Below, piece by piece: positions 1-7,670 of a stretch of DNA of 13,323 bases (positions are counted from its first letter, which is position 1; each line of letters starts with the position of its first letter). The DNA is from Nitrospirota bacterium (GTDB lineage Bacteria; Nitrospirota; UBA9217). The stretch spans positions 1-13,323 of the forward strand of contig JAFNGD010000270.1 in assembly GCA_017885365.1 (NCBI GenBank), written 5' to 3'. The notes beneath the pieces were generated by a model. That model did not search any database, had not been told where the DNA came from, and saw nothing but the letters and a program-made list of their open reading frames with translations. Made by a program: the position numbers and the translations under genes.

Positions 1-794
1 AGGACTGTACAGTAACGGCAACATTCGCCGCCAATACTTACACCGTGACGCCAACAGCCTGGCCGAACGGGAACATCAGCCCGTCGACCCCGCAAGCGAT
101 CAACTACAACCAGACCGCTGTATTCACGATAACCCCCAACACCGGGTATCACATAGATACAGTGACCGGGTGCAACGGGACGCTGAATGGGAGCACCTAT
201 ACAACTGGTCCGGTTATCTCGGGTTGCTCGGTTGCGGCGACCTTTGCGCCAGACCCGAAGACCCTGACCGTGACGAAGGCAGGGATAGGCAGCGGCACAA
301 TCACCAGCTCACCGAGCGGTATCAATTGCGGCGGGGCCTGCCTGGCATCCTTTCCGAGCGGAACCCTCGTAACACTCACGGCATCGCCAGGTGCTGATTC
401 GCTCTTTGCAGGCTGGAGCGGCGGTGGCTGCTCCGGGACCGGAACGTGCGTAGCGATCATGGATGCCGATAAATCCGTGACTGCAACGTTCAACCAATAT
501 ATAACGGTAACAACGCCGAACGGCGGCGAGAGCTTGAGCAAGGGCACCCTTTATCCGATCCGGTGGAACTATTCGGGCAACCCGGGACCGAACGTCAGGA
601 TCGTACTGCTGAAGGCCGGCACAGTGTACCGGACCATTACCGGCAGCACCTCCATAGGGAGTAATGGCAGCGGTTCATACAACTGGCGCATCTCGATCAG
701 CCAGGCCACGGGAACGGATTTTACCATTCTGGTCACCAGCACTTCGAACAACGATTATAAAGACATGAGCAACGCGAATTTCACCATCCAGTAA
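1..794 (+). CDS. Secreted InlB-like/Kre9-like repeat protein, 5'-truncated
   Basis: The reading frame is open from the left edge (first full codon at 3) to TAA at 792-794, giving at least 263 residues. The GTG at 45 lies inside a repeat module, so I treat the gene as cut by the window edge and not as starting there. Residues 1-9 are the tail of one module ending in VTATF. Residues about 13-82 and 87-164 are two further modules of the divergent InlB B-repeat type: a TVT start, a GY or GW turn, and an end in (V/A)(T/A)ATF. The second has cysteine pairs C109/C113 and C143/C149, likely disulfides outside the cytoplasm. Residues about 166-263 begin TVTTPNGGE and contain a W-Y core, typical of the Ser-Thr-rich Kre9/Knh1-like domain seen at the C-terminus of bacterial surface proteins. 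It is probably an exported or surface protein. The N-terminal activity, if any, lies outside the window. Confidence 0.85.
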   Translation, partial: DCTVTATFAANTYTVTPTAWPNGNISPSTPQAINYNQTAVFTITPNTGYHIDTVTGCNGTLNGSTYTTGPVISGCSVAATFAPDPKTLTVTKAGIGSGTITSSPSGINCGGACLASFPSGTLVTLTASPGADSLFAGWSGGGCSGTGTCVAIMDADKSVTATFNQYITVTTPNGGESLSKGTLYPIRWNYSGNPGPNVRIVLLKAGTVYRTITGSTSIGSNGSGSYNWRISISQATGTDFTILVTSTSNNDYKDMSNANFTIQ

Positions 795-810
795 GTAGCT
801 GAGTAAATAA

Positions 811-845
811 AGGGAGCGGGCACAGTCAAGCCCGCTCCCTTTTTC
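811..845 (+). terminator. Rho-independent terminator of the repeat-protein gene
   Basis: A perfect 11-bp GC-rich stem (AGGGAGCGGGC at 811-821 with GCCCGCTCCCT at 830-840) encloses an 8-nt loop and is followed by a T run at 840-844. It sits 16 nt after the stop codon of the upstream gene. Confidence 0.93.
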
Positions 846-928
846 TGAAACCGAAGGGGATTTTCCCGTTATTTAGTTATGAGTTGGAGCCGAAGGCTTT
901 AACCTGCGATAAGGAGTCAAGTGTTCCT

Positions 929-1396
929 ATGAAAAACATTTCATTGGCATTGGTATTGGCATTGCTGCTCGCAGGATGTGCGGGACTAGCCGGGGGCCGT
1001 GACTCAGGGGACCAGAGGCAAGATGCGGTTACATTCACCGAGGACCATCACCGGACAAAAGACGCAGCATTCCTTGCCGCAGCAGGCTGGCTGTCGGAAC
1101 ACTACCCGGGCGGCAAGAACATCCTGCAACGGTCCGATAAGGATTCAAGGACAATGATCGCAAAAGGGTCCTATCGCTGGTCAAAACCGGTTGATTCATT
1201 CCAGCTTCATTTTCATGAAGGAACGGTCGAGTATTCGCTGACGGTGAAGGTCACGGACAACAAGGTAGCAATGGAGTTTCAGACCGGCGAGGTATCCGGG
1301 GACACTGAGGTCGGACCGAAGGATCTCATGCCGCAGCTTTTACCCTTTTATCAGAACATCAAGAACAGCATCATGAAAGCGATATCTGAGAAATAG
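929..1396 (+). CDS. Small outer-membrane-type lipoprotein, DUF4468-like
   Basis: This is a 155-residue protein. I chose ATG 929 because it starts a textbook lipoprotein signal: MKNIS, a hydrophobic run, then lipobox LAGC with Cys17 as the lipidation site. An in-frame TTG at 884 would add 15 polar residues and spoil the signal. An AAGGAG at 911-916 lies 12 nt upstream, a slightly long spacing. Residue +2 after Cys is Gly, not Asp, so outer-membrane sorting is expected by the usual Lol rule. The mature part is one small alpha/beta domain: a predicted helix containing AAAGWLSEHYPGG, then a strand with MIAKGSYRW, then alternating strands. This pattern resembles DUF4468 (TBP-like fold) proteins, but I hold that assignment loosely. 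It has its own terminator downstream and stands alone. Its function is unknown. Confidence 0.85.
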   Translation: MKNISLALVLALLLAGCAGLAGGRDSGDQRQDAVTFTEDHHRTKDAAFLAAAGWLSEHYPGGKNILQRSDKDSRTMIAKGSYRWSKPVDSFQLHFHEGTVEYSLTVKVTDNKVAMEFQTGEVSGDTEVGPKDLMPQLLPFYQNIKNSIMKAISEK

Positions 1397-1469
1397 GACC
1401 ATGACGGAGAGAACTCCGAAGACGCCGGGAACCGCAGGATACTCTTCCGGCGATGCGGATACGCAGTAG

Positions 1470-1500
1470 GCCTTGCACGCATGCATCGTGCAAGGCTTTT
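1470..1500 (+). terminator. Rho-independent terminator after the lipoprotein gene
   Basis: A perfect 10-bp stem (GCCTTGCACG at 1470-1479, CGTGCAAGGC at 1487-1496) with a 7-nt loop is followed by TTTT at 1497-1500. It lies 73 nt after the stop codon of the small lipoprotein gene and is the likely end of that transcript. Confidence 0.85.
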
Positions 1501-1732
1501 GTGTTGTTCTGCGCTCGTTGCGTTCGCGATAGGAATGCAAACGAGAATTGTCGGGCGAAAAGGGATGCGCCTCTTAGCCTCACGCATTGCGAACCATTAT
1601 GAAGGTCTCTGTGCAGGTTTTTTATCGCACGCTTAGCACACGAAGAATTAACGAGAAATGTCATACCGCAAGACCTGACGCCAGGAAATCCGGTGGACGT
1701 CAAGGGAGCGGGCGGGTAGTGCTGAAAACAAG

Positions 1733-1769
1733 GAAGCCTTGCAGGTATCTCCCTGCGAGGCTTCTTTTT
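1733..1769 (+). terminator. Strong hairpin terminator, possibly bidirectional
   Basis: A 13-bp stem (1733-1745 with 1752-1764; one T-G wobble) has a 6-nt loop and is followed by TTTTT at 1765-1769. On the plus strand no gene precedes it since the terminator at 1470-1500. On the minus strand it lies about 56 nt beyond the kinase stop, and the sequence past the stem there reads CCTTGTTTT. It may therefore also end the kinase transcript, less efficiently. Confidence 0.85.
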
Positions 1770-1820
1770 GGGTGATCCGAGAACCATCCGGGAGGCTGTC
1801 CTGAGCAGCAACGTTTTCAT

Positions 1821-3668
1821 TCACTGCTCCCACGCAGCAGAGACTACCTTTCCGGGAAGCGGAAGCGTGAACGTGAACGTGCTACCTTGCCCGGGCCCGC
1901 TCGTTGCCCATATTTTCCCGCCGTGATGTTCGACTATCTGGCGCGTTATGGAAAGGCCGAGCCCCGTTCCTTCGATCGAACTCGTCAGCCCGGCCGCGGA
2001 CCGGTAGAACTTTTCGAAGATCGATTCCCGATCCTGCGCCTGTATGCCGATGCCTGTATCCGATATTTCCACGGCGATCTGCGGCCGGGGGTCCGCCTCC
2101 TGGCGAACAGCGATGTGAATGGCGCCGCCCGTTGGGGTGAATTTGATCGCATTGGACAGGATGTTGGTAACGACCTGGATGAGCCGGTCGCGGTCACCGG
2201 TGATGGCCGGGAGGGGCGCGCAAAACTCCGTTGTCAGGCGGAGCCCTTTGTTCTCCAGAAGCGGTCTCATGCTCGCGGCGGCATGTTCGATGGTCTTGTC
2301 GATGGCGACGCTAACGGAACGCCACTCCAGGGTGCCTGTCTCGATCCGCGAAAGATCGAGAAGATCGTTGATGAGACGGGTCAGGCGGTCGGTCTCGTCG
2401 TTGACGGTGGTCATGAGCTTCGCCTTCTGTTGATCGTGCATGGCAGGCCTCATGATGATGAGCTCGATGAATGCCTTGATGGTCGTAAGCGGGGTGCGGA
2501 GCTCGTGGGAAACCACGGAAACAAAGTCCGATTTCAACCGGTCGAGCGCCTGCAGTTTCCGGTTTGCCTCCTGCAGCTGGACGATGAGCCGTTCCCGCTC
2601 CCGCTCGACGCGATCGCGGTCGGTGATGTCCCTGACCACGCACACGGTTGCCAGGGCTTCGTTGCCGGGGCTGCGCACGATGGAGGTGGACAAACTGAGA
2701 GTACGACGGCGTGTCCCTCCCTCCGGCTGATACTCAACATCCCGGTTCAGGACCGTTCCGCTCCGGATGATCGACTCGAGCTGTGCGGCGAAGAAGCTGC
2801 TGCGGTGCATGCTGTCGCGCAGCCGTTTCCCGATGAGATCGCGCTCGCCATAGCCGAACAAACCGCACGTTGCCTGATTGACCAGTCTGACAACGCCGTC
2901 CGGATCGAGCACGATCAGCGCATCGGTCATGGTATCAATGATCTCGCCTGCGGCAAGGGCCGGAGTGATCTCCTTGAATCGATAGCGCGATATTGAATAG
3001 GCCGCGATAATGCAGAAGAAGAACATGGGAATGTACCCGAAGGGGTACAGCTCGACCCCGTAGGCAGGGACAAAATCGAACAAGGCAAGAGACCCGACGC
3101 CAAATCCGATCAGCAGGATCCTGGCGCGCACCGTCTGCGCATGACTCCTGCCGCGCGCACGGAACCCTTCCAGGTAATTGCGCAGCGCAATGCCCATGAT
3201 GCCGAAAAAATACAGGAGGAAAGGCACGCTCGACAAACCGCTGTGAGGAAACACTCCCCATGAGTAGGAGTACAAAGACTTGAATTGAATGTCGGTAACG
3301 TTGTTGATCGTCGCAAAAACCCCGCTGGCCAGCCAGACGATCAGGATGCGCTTCCTGGCTTTTTCATGGTTCTTCAGCATCAGGGCGCTGAAGTGGTGGA
3401 CAGCGGCGGGAATGAATGCGATGCCGACATGGCCGACCTTCGCCCACCACATCGCGAGCCGGTAGTCGAGCGAGGCGTACATCCAGGAGAACGCGAAGAT
3501 CCAGATGCCCATGCAGAGGGTTATCACGAAAAAAACCACGGCTACCGGGGAACCCTGTCCCCGGATCAGGGCATAGATGCCGAGATAGAGCATCGCCAGT
3601 GCGACCACAAGCGTCTGGATCGCAAGCGGGTTGAAAGCATAGAGCGTGTTCTCATAGAGGCTTTGCAT
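1821..3668 (-). CDS. Membrane sensor histidine kinase (7TM-PAS-HisKA-HATPase), orphan
   Basis: This is a 615-residue hybrid of a membrane sensor and a transmitter. Residues 1-228 hold about seven hydrophobic segments (near 17-36, 42-61, 78-97, 107-121, 148-163, 183-200 and 208-226), matching the N-terminal 7TM histidine-kinase sensor type. A PAS domain follows (about 240-350; IDTMTDALIVLDPDG, then a GY.E.DLIGK segment), ending in the usual VRDITDR, then a short coiled coil (351-378). The HisKA helix carries SHELRTP with phospho-acceptor His388. The HATPase domain shows the N box (N502, N506), G1 DTGIGI (537-542), the F box (FEKFYR) and G2 GTGLGL (567-572), so every catalytic motif is intact. 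It should autophosphorylate and pass phosphate to a response regulator, but no regulator gene is in this window. ATG 3668 fits the first helix and a promoter 33 nt upstream; the Shine-Dalgarno sequence is weak. The signal sensed is unknown. Confidence 0.95.
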   Translation of the reverse strand: MQSLYENTLYAFNPLAIQTLVVALAMLYLGIYALIRGQGSPVAVVFFVITLCMGIWIFAFSWMYASLDYRLAMWWAKVGHVGIAFIPAAVHHFSALMLKNHEKARKRILIVWLASGVFATINNVTDIQFKSLYSYSWGVFPHSGLSSVPFLLYFFGIMGIALRNYLEGFRARGRSHAQTVRARILLIGFGVGSLALFDFVPAYGVELYPFGYIPMFFFCIIAAYSISRYRFKEITPALAAGEIIDTMTDALIVLDPDGVVRLVNQATCGLFGYGERDLIGKRLRDSMHRSSFFAAQLESIIRSGTVLNRDVEYQPEGGTRRRTLSLSTSIVRSPGNEALATVCVVRDITDRDRVERERERLIVQLQEANRKLQALDRLKSDFVSVVSHELRTPLTTIKAFIELIIMRPAMHDQQKAKLMTTVNDETDRLTRLINDLLDLSRIETGTLEWRSVSVAIDKTIEHAAASMRPLLENKGLRLTTEFCAPLPAITGDRDRLIQVVTNILSNAIKFTPTGGAIHIAVRQEADPRPQIAVEISDTGIGIQAQDRESIFEKFYRSAAGLTSSIEGTGLGLSITRQIVEHHGGKIWATSGPGQGSTFTFTLPLPGKVVSAAWEQ

Positions 3669-3708
3669 TTCGAGTTTCCCGGCCCTAACGGCAGTGTTAC
3701 GCTAAATT

Positions 3709-3737
3709 ATTATGACATTTTATTGCTGATTTGACAA
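3709..3737 (-). promoter_or_regulatory. Predicted sigma-70 promoter of the histidine kinase
   Basis: Read on the minus strand: -35 TTGTCA (3737-3732), a 17-bp spacer, then -10 CATAAT (3714-3709). The expected start of transcription, near 3701, leaves a leader of about 33 nt before the kinase ATG. The region is distinctly AT-rich compared with its surroundings. Confidence 0.6.
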
Positions 3738-3839
3738 ATAATAACTGTGTTGACGCGGGCCTCGGCGGGGACAACGCTGCTGAAATGATCGGCTGTATCT
3801 GATCAGCCTGTTGACGTAAAACGCCGGACTTGCTCATCT

Positions 3840-3997
3840 AGTCTGACAGACTCCAGGGATTACCCTTGATGCGATCCCGCTTTCAAACGGATCAATTCCG
3901 GTTCATGCCGTCTTCTTGAAAGAGCCGGCCCTCCGGGTCCCCTTTCCCTGCTTGATGAATCGATGCGTTCATGCTATATTTTGAAATTCTGACAGAC
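3840..3997. repeat. Two copies of TCTGACAGAC in the divergent intergenic region
   Basis: The first copy (3842-3851) sits in the perfect palindrome AGTCTG-A-CAGACT at 3840-3852. The second (3988-3997) overlaps the expected transcription start of the barrel-protein gene. The spacing is 146 bp start to start, close to 14 helical turns. They could be binding sites for one regulator. That is inference; the repeat and palindrome are seen directly. Confidence 0.5.
3952..3980 (+). promoter_or_regulatory. Predicted sigma-70 promoter of the barrel-protein gene
   Basis: -35 TTGATG (3952-3957), a 17-bp spacer and -10 TATATT (3975-3980). The expected start near 3987 gives a leader of about 78 nt that contains a small hairpin (4022-4045) just before the ribosome-binding site. 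Confidence 0.55.
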
Positions 3998-4064
3998 AGT
4001 ATCCGGATGATGTCGGCGACAGGCTGAGAAGCCGCTTTTTCAGCCAGCCTCGAAAAGGAAGGCC

Positions 4065-7000
4065 ATGGCTGCATTTTTCAAGGGCTCCGCGATCGTGCTG
4101 CTGGTCTTTTTCGCCGCTTCGGTCCCTGCAGCGGGTGCGGAAGACCCCGCATCGAATGCCGGAGCCATCGGCGGTGCGGATGTGAAATCGGACCTGACCG
4201 GCAGCGCATCGGCGACTAGCCAGCCGGCCGGGGGATCAAAGGTCGTGGTGGAAATACCCCGATCGCAATGGTGCCAGTGCGTGCGCGCCATCCTGGGCGT
4301 CGAAGGAGGCAACATCGCGGGATGTGTCAAGAGCGGGGCATCAGAAGAGAAACTGAAGATATTCAGGCAGCGGGGAACGGGGGATGGACGCTCGGAGTCG
4401 GCAGGGTTCCTTCTGTCCTTTGCGGGCTGCGCAGAGAGTGAGAATGAGAATGTCGGGTCCCTGTCGTTCAACGTGGCATGGCAGGACCGGCCGGTCAGGC
4501 CGTCAACACCTCAGGCTGAGCCATCGGCCCGGCAGCCGGAAGAATCCCTCACGCCGGTCTCCTGCGCAGCCGGCGGGATCGCCGTTATCGAGGCGACGTT
4601 ATACCACGAACCCAGGAAAAAGCTCGCATCGGCCGGCCCCTGGAATTGCTCCACCCTTGTCAGCACGCTCAATAATATTCCCGTCGGTTCGGGGATCCGG
4701 CTCGTGATAACGGGCAAGAATGCGTCCGGCGCCGTGCTGTACCGGGCGGAGCAGACCGGCATAACGATCACCTATCACCAGACGACCGATCTCGGGACCA
4801 TCGCGGCGCCGCCTTTTACTCCGGTCCTCTCGACGCCGGAGAATGCGGCAGTGCTCGGGAGCGGGCGCGTCCGTTTTACCTGGACCCACCCTTCCGGCGC
4901 CACCTCGTACCGGATACAGGTCGCAAACAACCCGGGGTTTGCCCCCGCCGCGATCGATACCGCGACAACGTCCGTATCCTATGAAATGAGCACCGCCCTG
5001 GCGTCGGGTGCATACTTCTGGCGGGTGCAGGCACAGGATGACGTCAACAACAGCAGCGAGTGGTCCCCTCCCGGAAGCATCACGGTCGATGCCGACCCTC
5101 CCATCAATACCACGGGCAAGAACTTCATCAATGGCGGCGCGGCAGCGACCAATTCTCGCACCCTCTCGCTTGCTATATCCGCTGTGAAAAAAATGGGATC
5201 AGGCATCACCGGCTATTACCTTTCGGAACAGCCAAAGAAACCCTCGGCAAGCAACGCAGGCTGGACGGCGATATTCTCCACGATGTCGTATACGGCCGTC
5301 GTTCCCTATACGGTAAGCAAAATTGACGGGAAAAAGACGGTCCACGTCTGGTTCAAGGACGCCCTGGGGCACGTATCCCAGGTGAAGAACGGCCCCATCA
5401 TCATTGATACGAACCTGCCCCGTGTGACGATCACGAGCCACCCCGCTGATCCGACGAACTCGACCGTGGCGAATTTCACCTTTGTTTCCACAAAGGCCAG
5501 ATCAAAATTTCAATGTCAGCTCGATGACGACGTGTATTCCGCCTGCACCAGCACGAGATCCTACGAAAGTCTTCTCGCAGGGTCGCACACCTTCAGGGTC
5601 AAAGTGTTCGATGCGGTAGGCAACACCGATCTTGCTCCCGCGAGCTTCACCTGGACAATAGACCTTACGCCGCCCCATACGGAGATCACGAGCCAGCCGC
5701 CGAAGGAAACGGACTCGGACTCCGCGCCGTTCAGCTTTACCTCCACGAAGGCGGGCTCCACGTTCCAATGCCGGCTTGACGGAACTGAGTACAGAGGGTG
5801 CGTCAGCCCGAAGACCTATACCGGGCTCGCCCTAGGTCCGCACACCTTCGCGGTCAGGGCGACGGACGTGGCCGGTAATATCGATCCGACCCCGCCGCGG
5901 TACGCCTGGACCATTACCGCGTCGTTCATGGCGACGATCACGGAACAGCCCTCCGACCCTTCGAGGACCACGAGCGGTGGCTTCAGCTTTACCTCGAACA
6001 GGGACGGAGCGACGTTCCAGTGCCAGCTCGACAGCGGCAGCTATTCGGCATGCACCTCCCGCATGACCTATACCGGGCTGACGGAGGACCGCCATACGTT
6101 CAGCGTAAAGGCGGTCGATTCAACGGGAAAAGAGGAGAGCGAGCCGGCACAGTATAGCTGGACGGTCAGCCTGCCGCTTGCGGCAAAGACCGGTATCGCA
6201 GACATGTTCGAAGGCCAGGCGATCCCCGATTCGCCCGCATTCGCGGCCCTCGGGGCAACGCCGCCGCTGATAACCCGGCCCGCAAGCCCGCGTAAAATGG
6301 CGTTTTCGCTGGTGGAAGGTTACGATCAGAACGGCACCATCCAGACCGGCGTCGCGGCAGATCTGTCCCCCTATTTATTGCTGCATGAAAAAGAACTTAC
6401 GCTGGAACAGTACCAGAACAGCACGAGGGAGCAGGACCTGTCGAGAATACAGCTTTCGCTCGCCGTTACCAAAGAGGCGATGTCGAACAATGCGACGATG
6501 CATCTGGCCACGTCAGTCCGATGGACGATCTGGGACGAGGGGGACATCCGGCTTGACAAGGAACTTCTTACCTGCATCAACAGGGACCAGCAGGAATCAC
6601 ATCCCTACGGCATGGTATCGGAACGGCCCAATGCGGGATCAGGGGGGCCTGATGTGTCGTCTGATTCCCTCATTCCTTTCTGCCGACAGGAAAGCATCAA
6701 CAGAAACTGGAACAAATCGGCGGCGGATGTCGGCCTTGCACCCTCCTGGATAGACAAAGGCGATACGGGCGGCGGTCTCAGTTCGGACGGTTTCAGCGCA
6801 TGGGCGTCGGTGTCCTATGGGCTCGACCGCTTTGAAATGTTAAAAAATAACTCGCAAATAACGCTTCAGGCGCGGTATCGCAGGGACGAGGCTGTACCGA
6901 AACAGGATTTTTCCGACCAATTTCTTAACCGGGACCGTATGTACCTCGGTCTTCAATACCGATACGGCGACCCGCAACGCACCTTTTTGCTGCAAGGACT

Positions 7001-7178
7001 TTTCGTGCAATCAAAGACCGAAGGACAGGCTGCAAATGAATCGTTCCGCCTGTCGTACGGCGCGGAATTCAAGGTTATTGACAATGTGTGGCTCGAACTG
7101 CAGGTCGGAGGAATGCTGCAGCAGTCCAACCGGGAGAACCCCAACTTTATAACATTCCAGATCAAATGGGCACCGTAG
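4065..7178 (+). CDS. Large exported Fn3/Ig-like repeat protein with C-terminal outer-membrane beta-barrel
   Basis: This is a 1037-residue protein. ATG 4065 follows AAGGAAGG at 4055-4062 and opens a Sec signal peptide (1-25, likely cut after AAGA). Residues 26-160 are low-complexity with a small Cys-containing segment (C70, C72, C87, C122). Residues 165-245 form a beta-rich domain. Residues 252-343 are fibronectin-III-like (PENAAVL, FTW, YRIQVANN, YFWRVQAQD). Residues 345-449 form another beta-sandwich-like unit. Three tandem Ig-like modules (about 452-532, 536-618, 622-702) share FxFxST, FQCxLD, a second Cys 10 residues on (C484/C494, C569/C579, C653/C663), HTFxVxxxD and a WT end. They match the common bacterial Ig-like repeat. 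Residues about 745-1037 show alternating strands rich in aromatics (YGLDRFEML, YLGLQYRYGD, ITFQIKW), fitting an outer-membrane barrel with a near-terminal aromatic. No catalytic motif is visible. A surface-display or adhesin role is possible; the function is unproven. Confidence 0.85.
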   Translation: MAAFFKGSAIVLLVFFAASVPAAGAEDPASNAGAIGGADVKSDLTGSASATSQPAGGSKVVVEIPRSQWCQCVRAILGVEGGNIAGCVKSGASEEKLKIFRQRGTGDGRSESAGFLLSFAGCAESENENVGSLSFNVAWQDRPVRPSTPQAEPSARQPEESLTPVSCAAGGIAVIEATLYHEPRKKLASAGPWNCSTLVSTLNNIPVGSGIRLVITGKNASGAVLYRAEQTGITITYHQTTDLGTIAAPPFTPVLSTPENAAVLGSGRVRFTWTHPSGATSYRIQVANNPGFAPAAIDTATTSVSYEMSTALASGAYFWRVQAQDDVNNSSEWSPPGSITVDADPPINTTGKNFINGGAAATNSRTLSLAISAVKKMGSGITGYYLSEQPKKPSASNAGWTAIFSTMSYTAVVPYTVSKIDGKKTVHVWFKDALGHVSQVKNGPIIIDTNLPRVTITSHPADPTNSTVANFTFVSTKARSKFQCQLDDDVYSACTSTRSYESLLAGSHTFRVKVFDAVGNTDLAPASFTWTIDLTPPHTEITSQPPKETDSDSAPFSFTSTKAGSTFQCRLDGTEYRGCVSPKTYTGLALGPHTFAVRATDVAGNIDPTPPRYAWTITASFMATITEQPSDPSRTTSGGFSFTSNRDGATFQCQLDSGSYSACTSRMTYTGLTEDRHTFSVKAVDSTGKEESEPAQYSWTVSLPLAAKTGIADMFEGQAIPDSPAFAALGATPPLITRPASPRKMAFSLVEGYDQNGTIQTGVAADLSPYLLLHEKELTLEQYQNSTREQDLSRIQLSLAVTKEAMSNNATMHLATSVRWTIWDEGDIRLDKELLTCINRDQQESHPYGMVSERPNAGSGGPDVSSDSLIPFCRQESINRNWNKSAADVGLAPSWIDKGDTGGGLSSDGFSAWASVSYGLDRFEMLKNNSQITLQARYRRDEAVPKQDFSDQFLNRDRMYLGLQYRYGDPQRTFLLQGLFVQSKTEGQAANESFRLSYGAEFKVIDNVWLELQVGGMLQQSNRENPNFITFQIKWAP

Positions 7179-7428
7179 GAGAACAACACGACACCGCAGG
7201 CTGTTCCATGCGCCCGGCGGCCGCGTCCATTAGCATGCGGGAGGTCCGCCGGCGATCATCCATTCCCGTCGCCGGGTACGCGTCGCCATTCCCGTCATCA
7301 GCGCCCCTTTCTCTTGGTGCATCACCCTCTCAAACCGGCAGTGCCTTTTCCTCTGGATTGGAAGGTCTTCATGTCCCCGCTCTCCCAATACGGCAGCACG
7401 ATGCGTCCGCTGCCACCCTCGCACCGCT

Positions 7429-7577
7429 GATTTTTCAACTCGTTCCAGGCTATTGAAAAATCCTTTTCCCAGTCTAAAGCCTGCGGCTGTCAAATTCTAT
7501 GATAGGGATTTGTTTCAAGGTAGCCGCACCCTTCAGGATGCGTTTTCGAAAAGCGATTCCCCTGTTCAACAGCCTGG
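7429..7577. repeat. Nested inverted-repeat element (MITE/REP-like)
   Basis: Several dyads are nested here. GATTTTTCAA (7429-7438) pairs perfectly with TTGAAAAATC (7453-7462). CCAGGCTATTGAA (7445-7457) is inverted as TTCAACAGCCTGG (7565-7577) with 12 of 13 matches. TGCGGCT (7482-7488) is inverted as AGCCGCA (7522-7528). CAAAT (7491-7495) pairs with ATTTG (7508-7512) around the centre. CGCACCC at 7525-7531 with GGATGCG at 7536-7542 forms a hairpin followed by TTTT. The last hairpin, or the first, could end the upstream transcript. There is no transposase. It resembles a small palindromic dispersed element, but copy number cannot be judged from one window. Confidence 0.6.
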
Positions 7578-7670
7578 TTCAAATTGACGATTATCATTTT
7601 GTGCCTTCTTTGTGTCCAAACCCGCCCCTTGCAATGATCAGCAATTAAAATGGTTCTAAACAACTTTTTA

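Larger units (their letters stand above)
1397..1820. other. Gene-free stretch with two hairpin terminators and a possible structured RNA
   Basis: The stretch lies between the convergent lipoprotein gene and kinase gene. I find no reading frame with protein-like composition. It holds two stem-loops with T runs (listed separately) and an imperfect stem, CTCGTTGC at 1514-1521 with GCAAACGAG at 1537-1545. It also has a hairpin-forming segment at about 1674-1700, TGACGCCA pairing with TGGaCGTCA. The 1590-1769 part ends in a perfect terminator although no coding gene precedes it on the plus strand. Confidence 0.6.
3669..4064. other. Divergent intergenic region between kinase and barrel-protein genes
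   Basis: No protein-like frame is present. It contains a minus-strand promoter for the kinase, a plus-strand promoter for the barrel protein and two copies of TCTGACAGAC. It also contains small dyads: GGCTG at 3791-3795 with CAGCC at 3804-3808, and GGCTGA at 4022-4027 with TCAGCC at 4040-4045. The second dyad would be a hairpin in the barrel-protein mRNA leader, just before its Shine-Dalgarno sequence. Confidence 0.6.

Noticed and set aside
884..912. TTGGAG-17 bp-CGATAA as promoter of the small lipoprotein gene
   Set aside because: Poor boxes, and transcription would begin after the Shine-Dalgarno sequence at 911-916.
884..928. TTG start at 884 for the small lipoprotein gene
   Set aside because: It would place 15 charged or polar residues before a perfect lipoprotein signal peptide; ATG 929 with AAGGAG upstream is much better.
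1887..2996. Long plus-strand frame opposite the kinase (369 codons)
   Set aside because: It is antisense to an intact histidine kinase with all motifs; its composition is that of a complementary-strand shadow in GC-rich DNA.
7088..7493. Frames on both strands across 7088-7493 as a possible small gene
   Set aside because: No ribosome-binding site, no protein-like pattern, and overlap with the barrel gene end or with the palindromic element.
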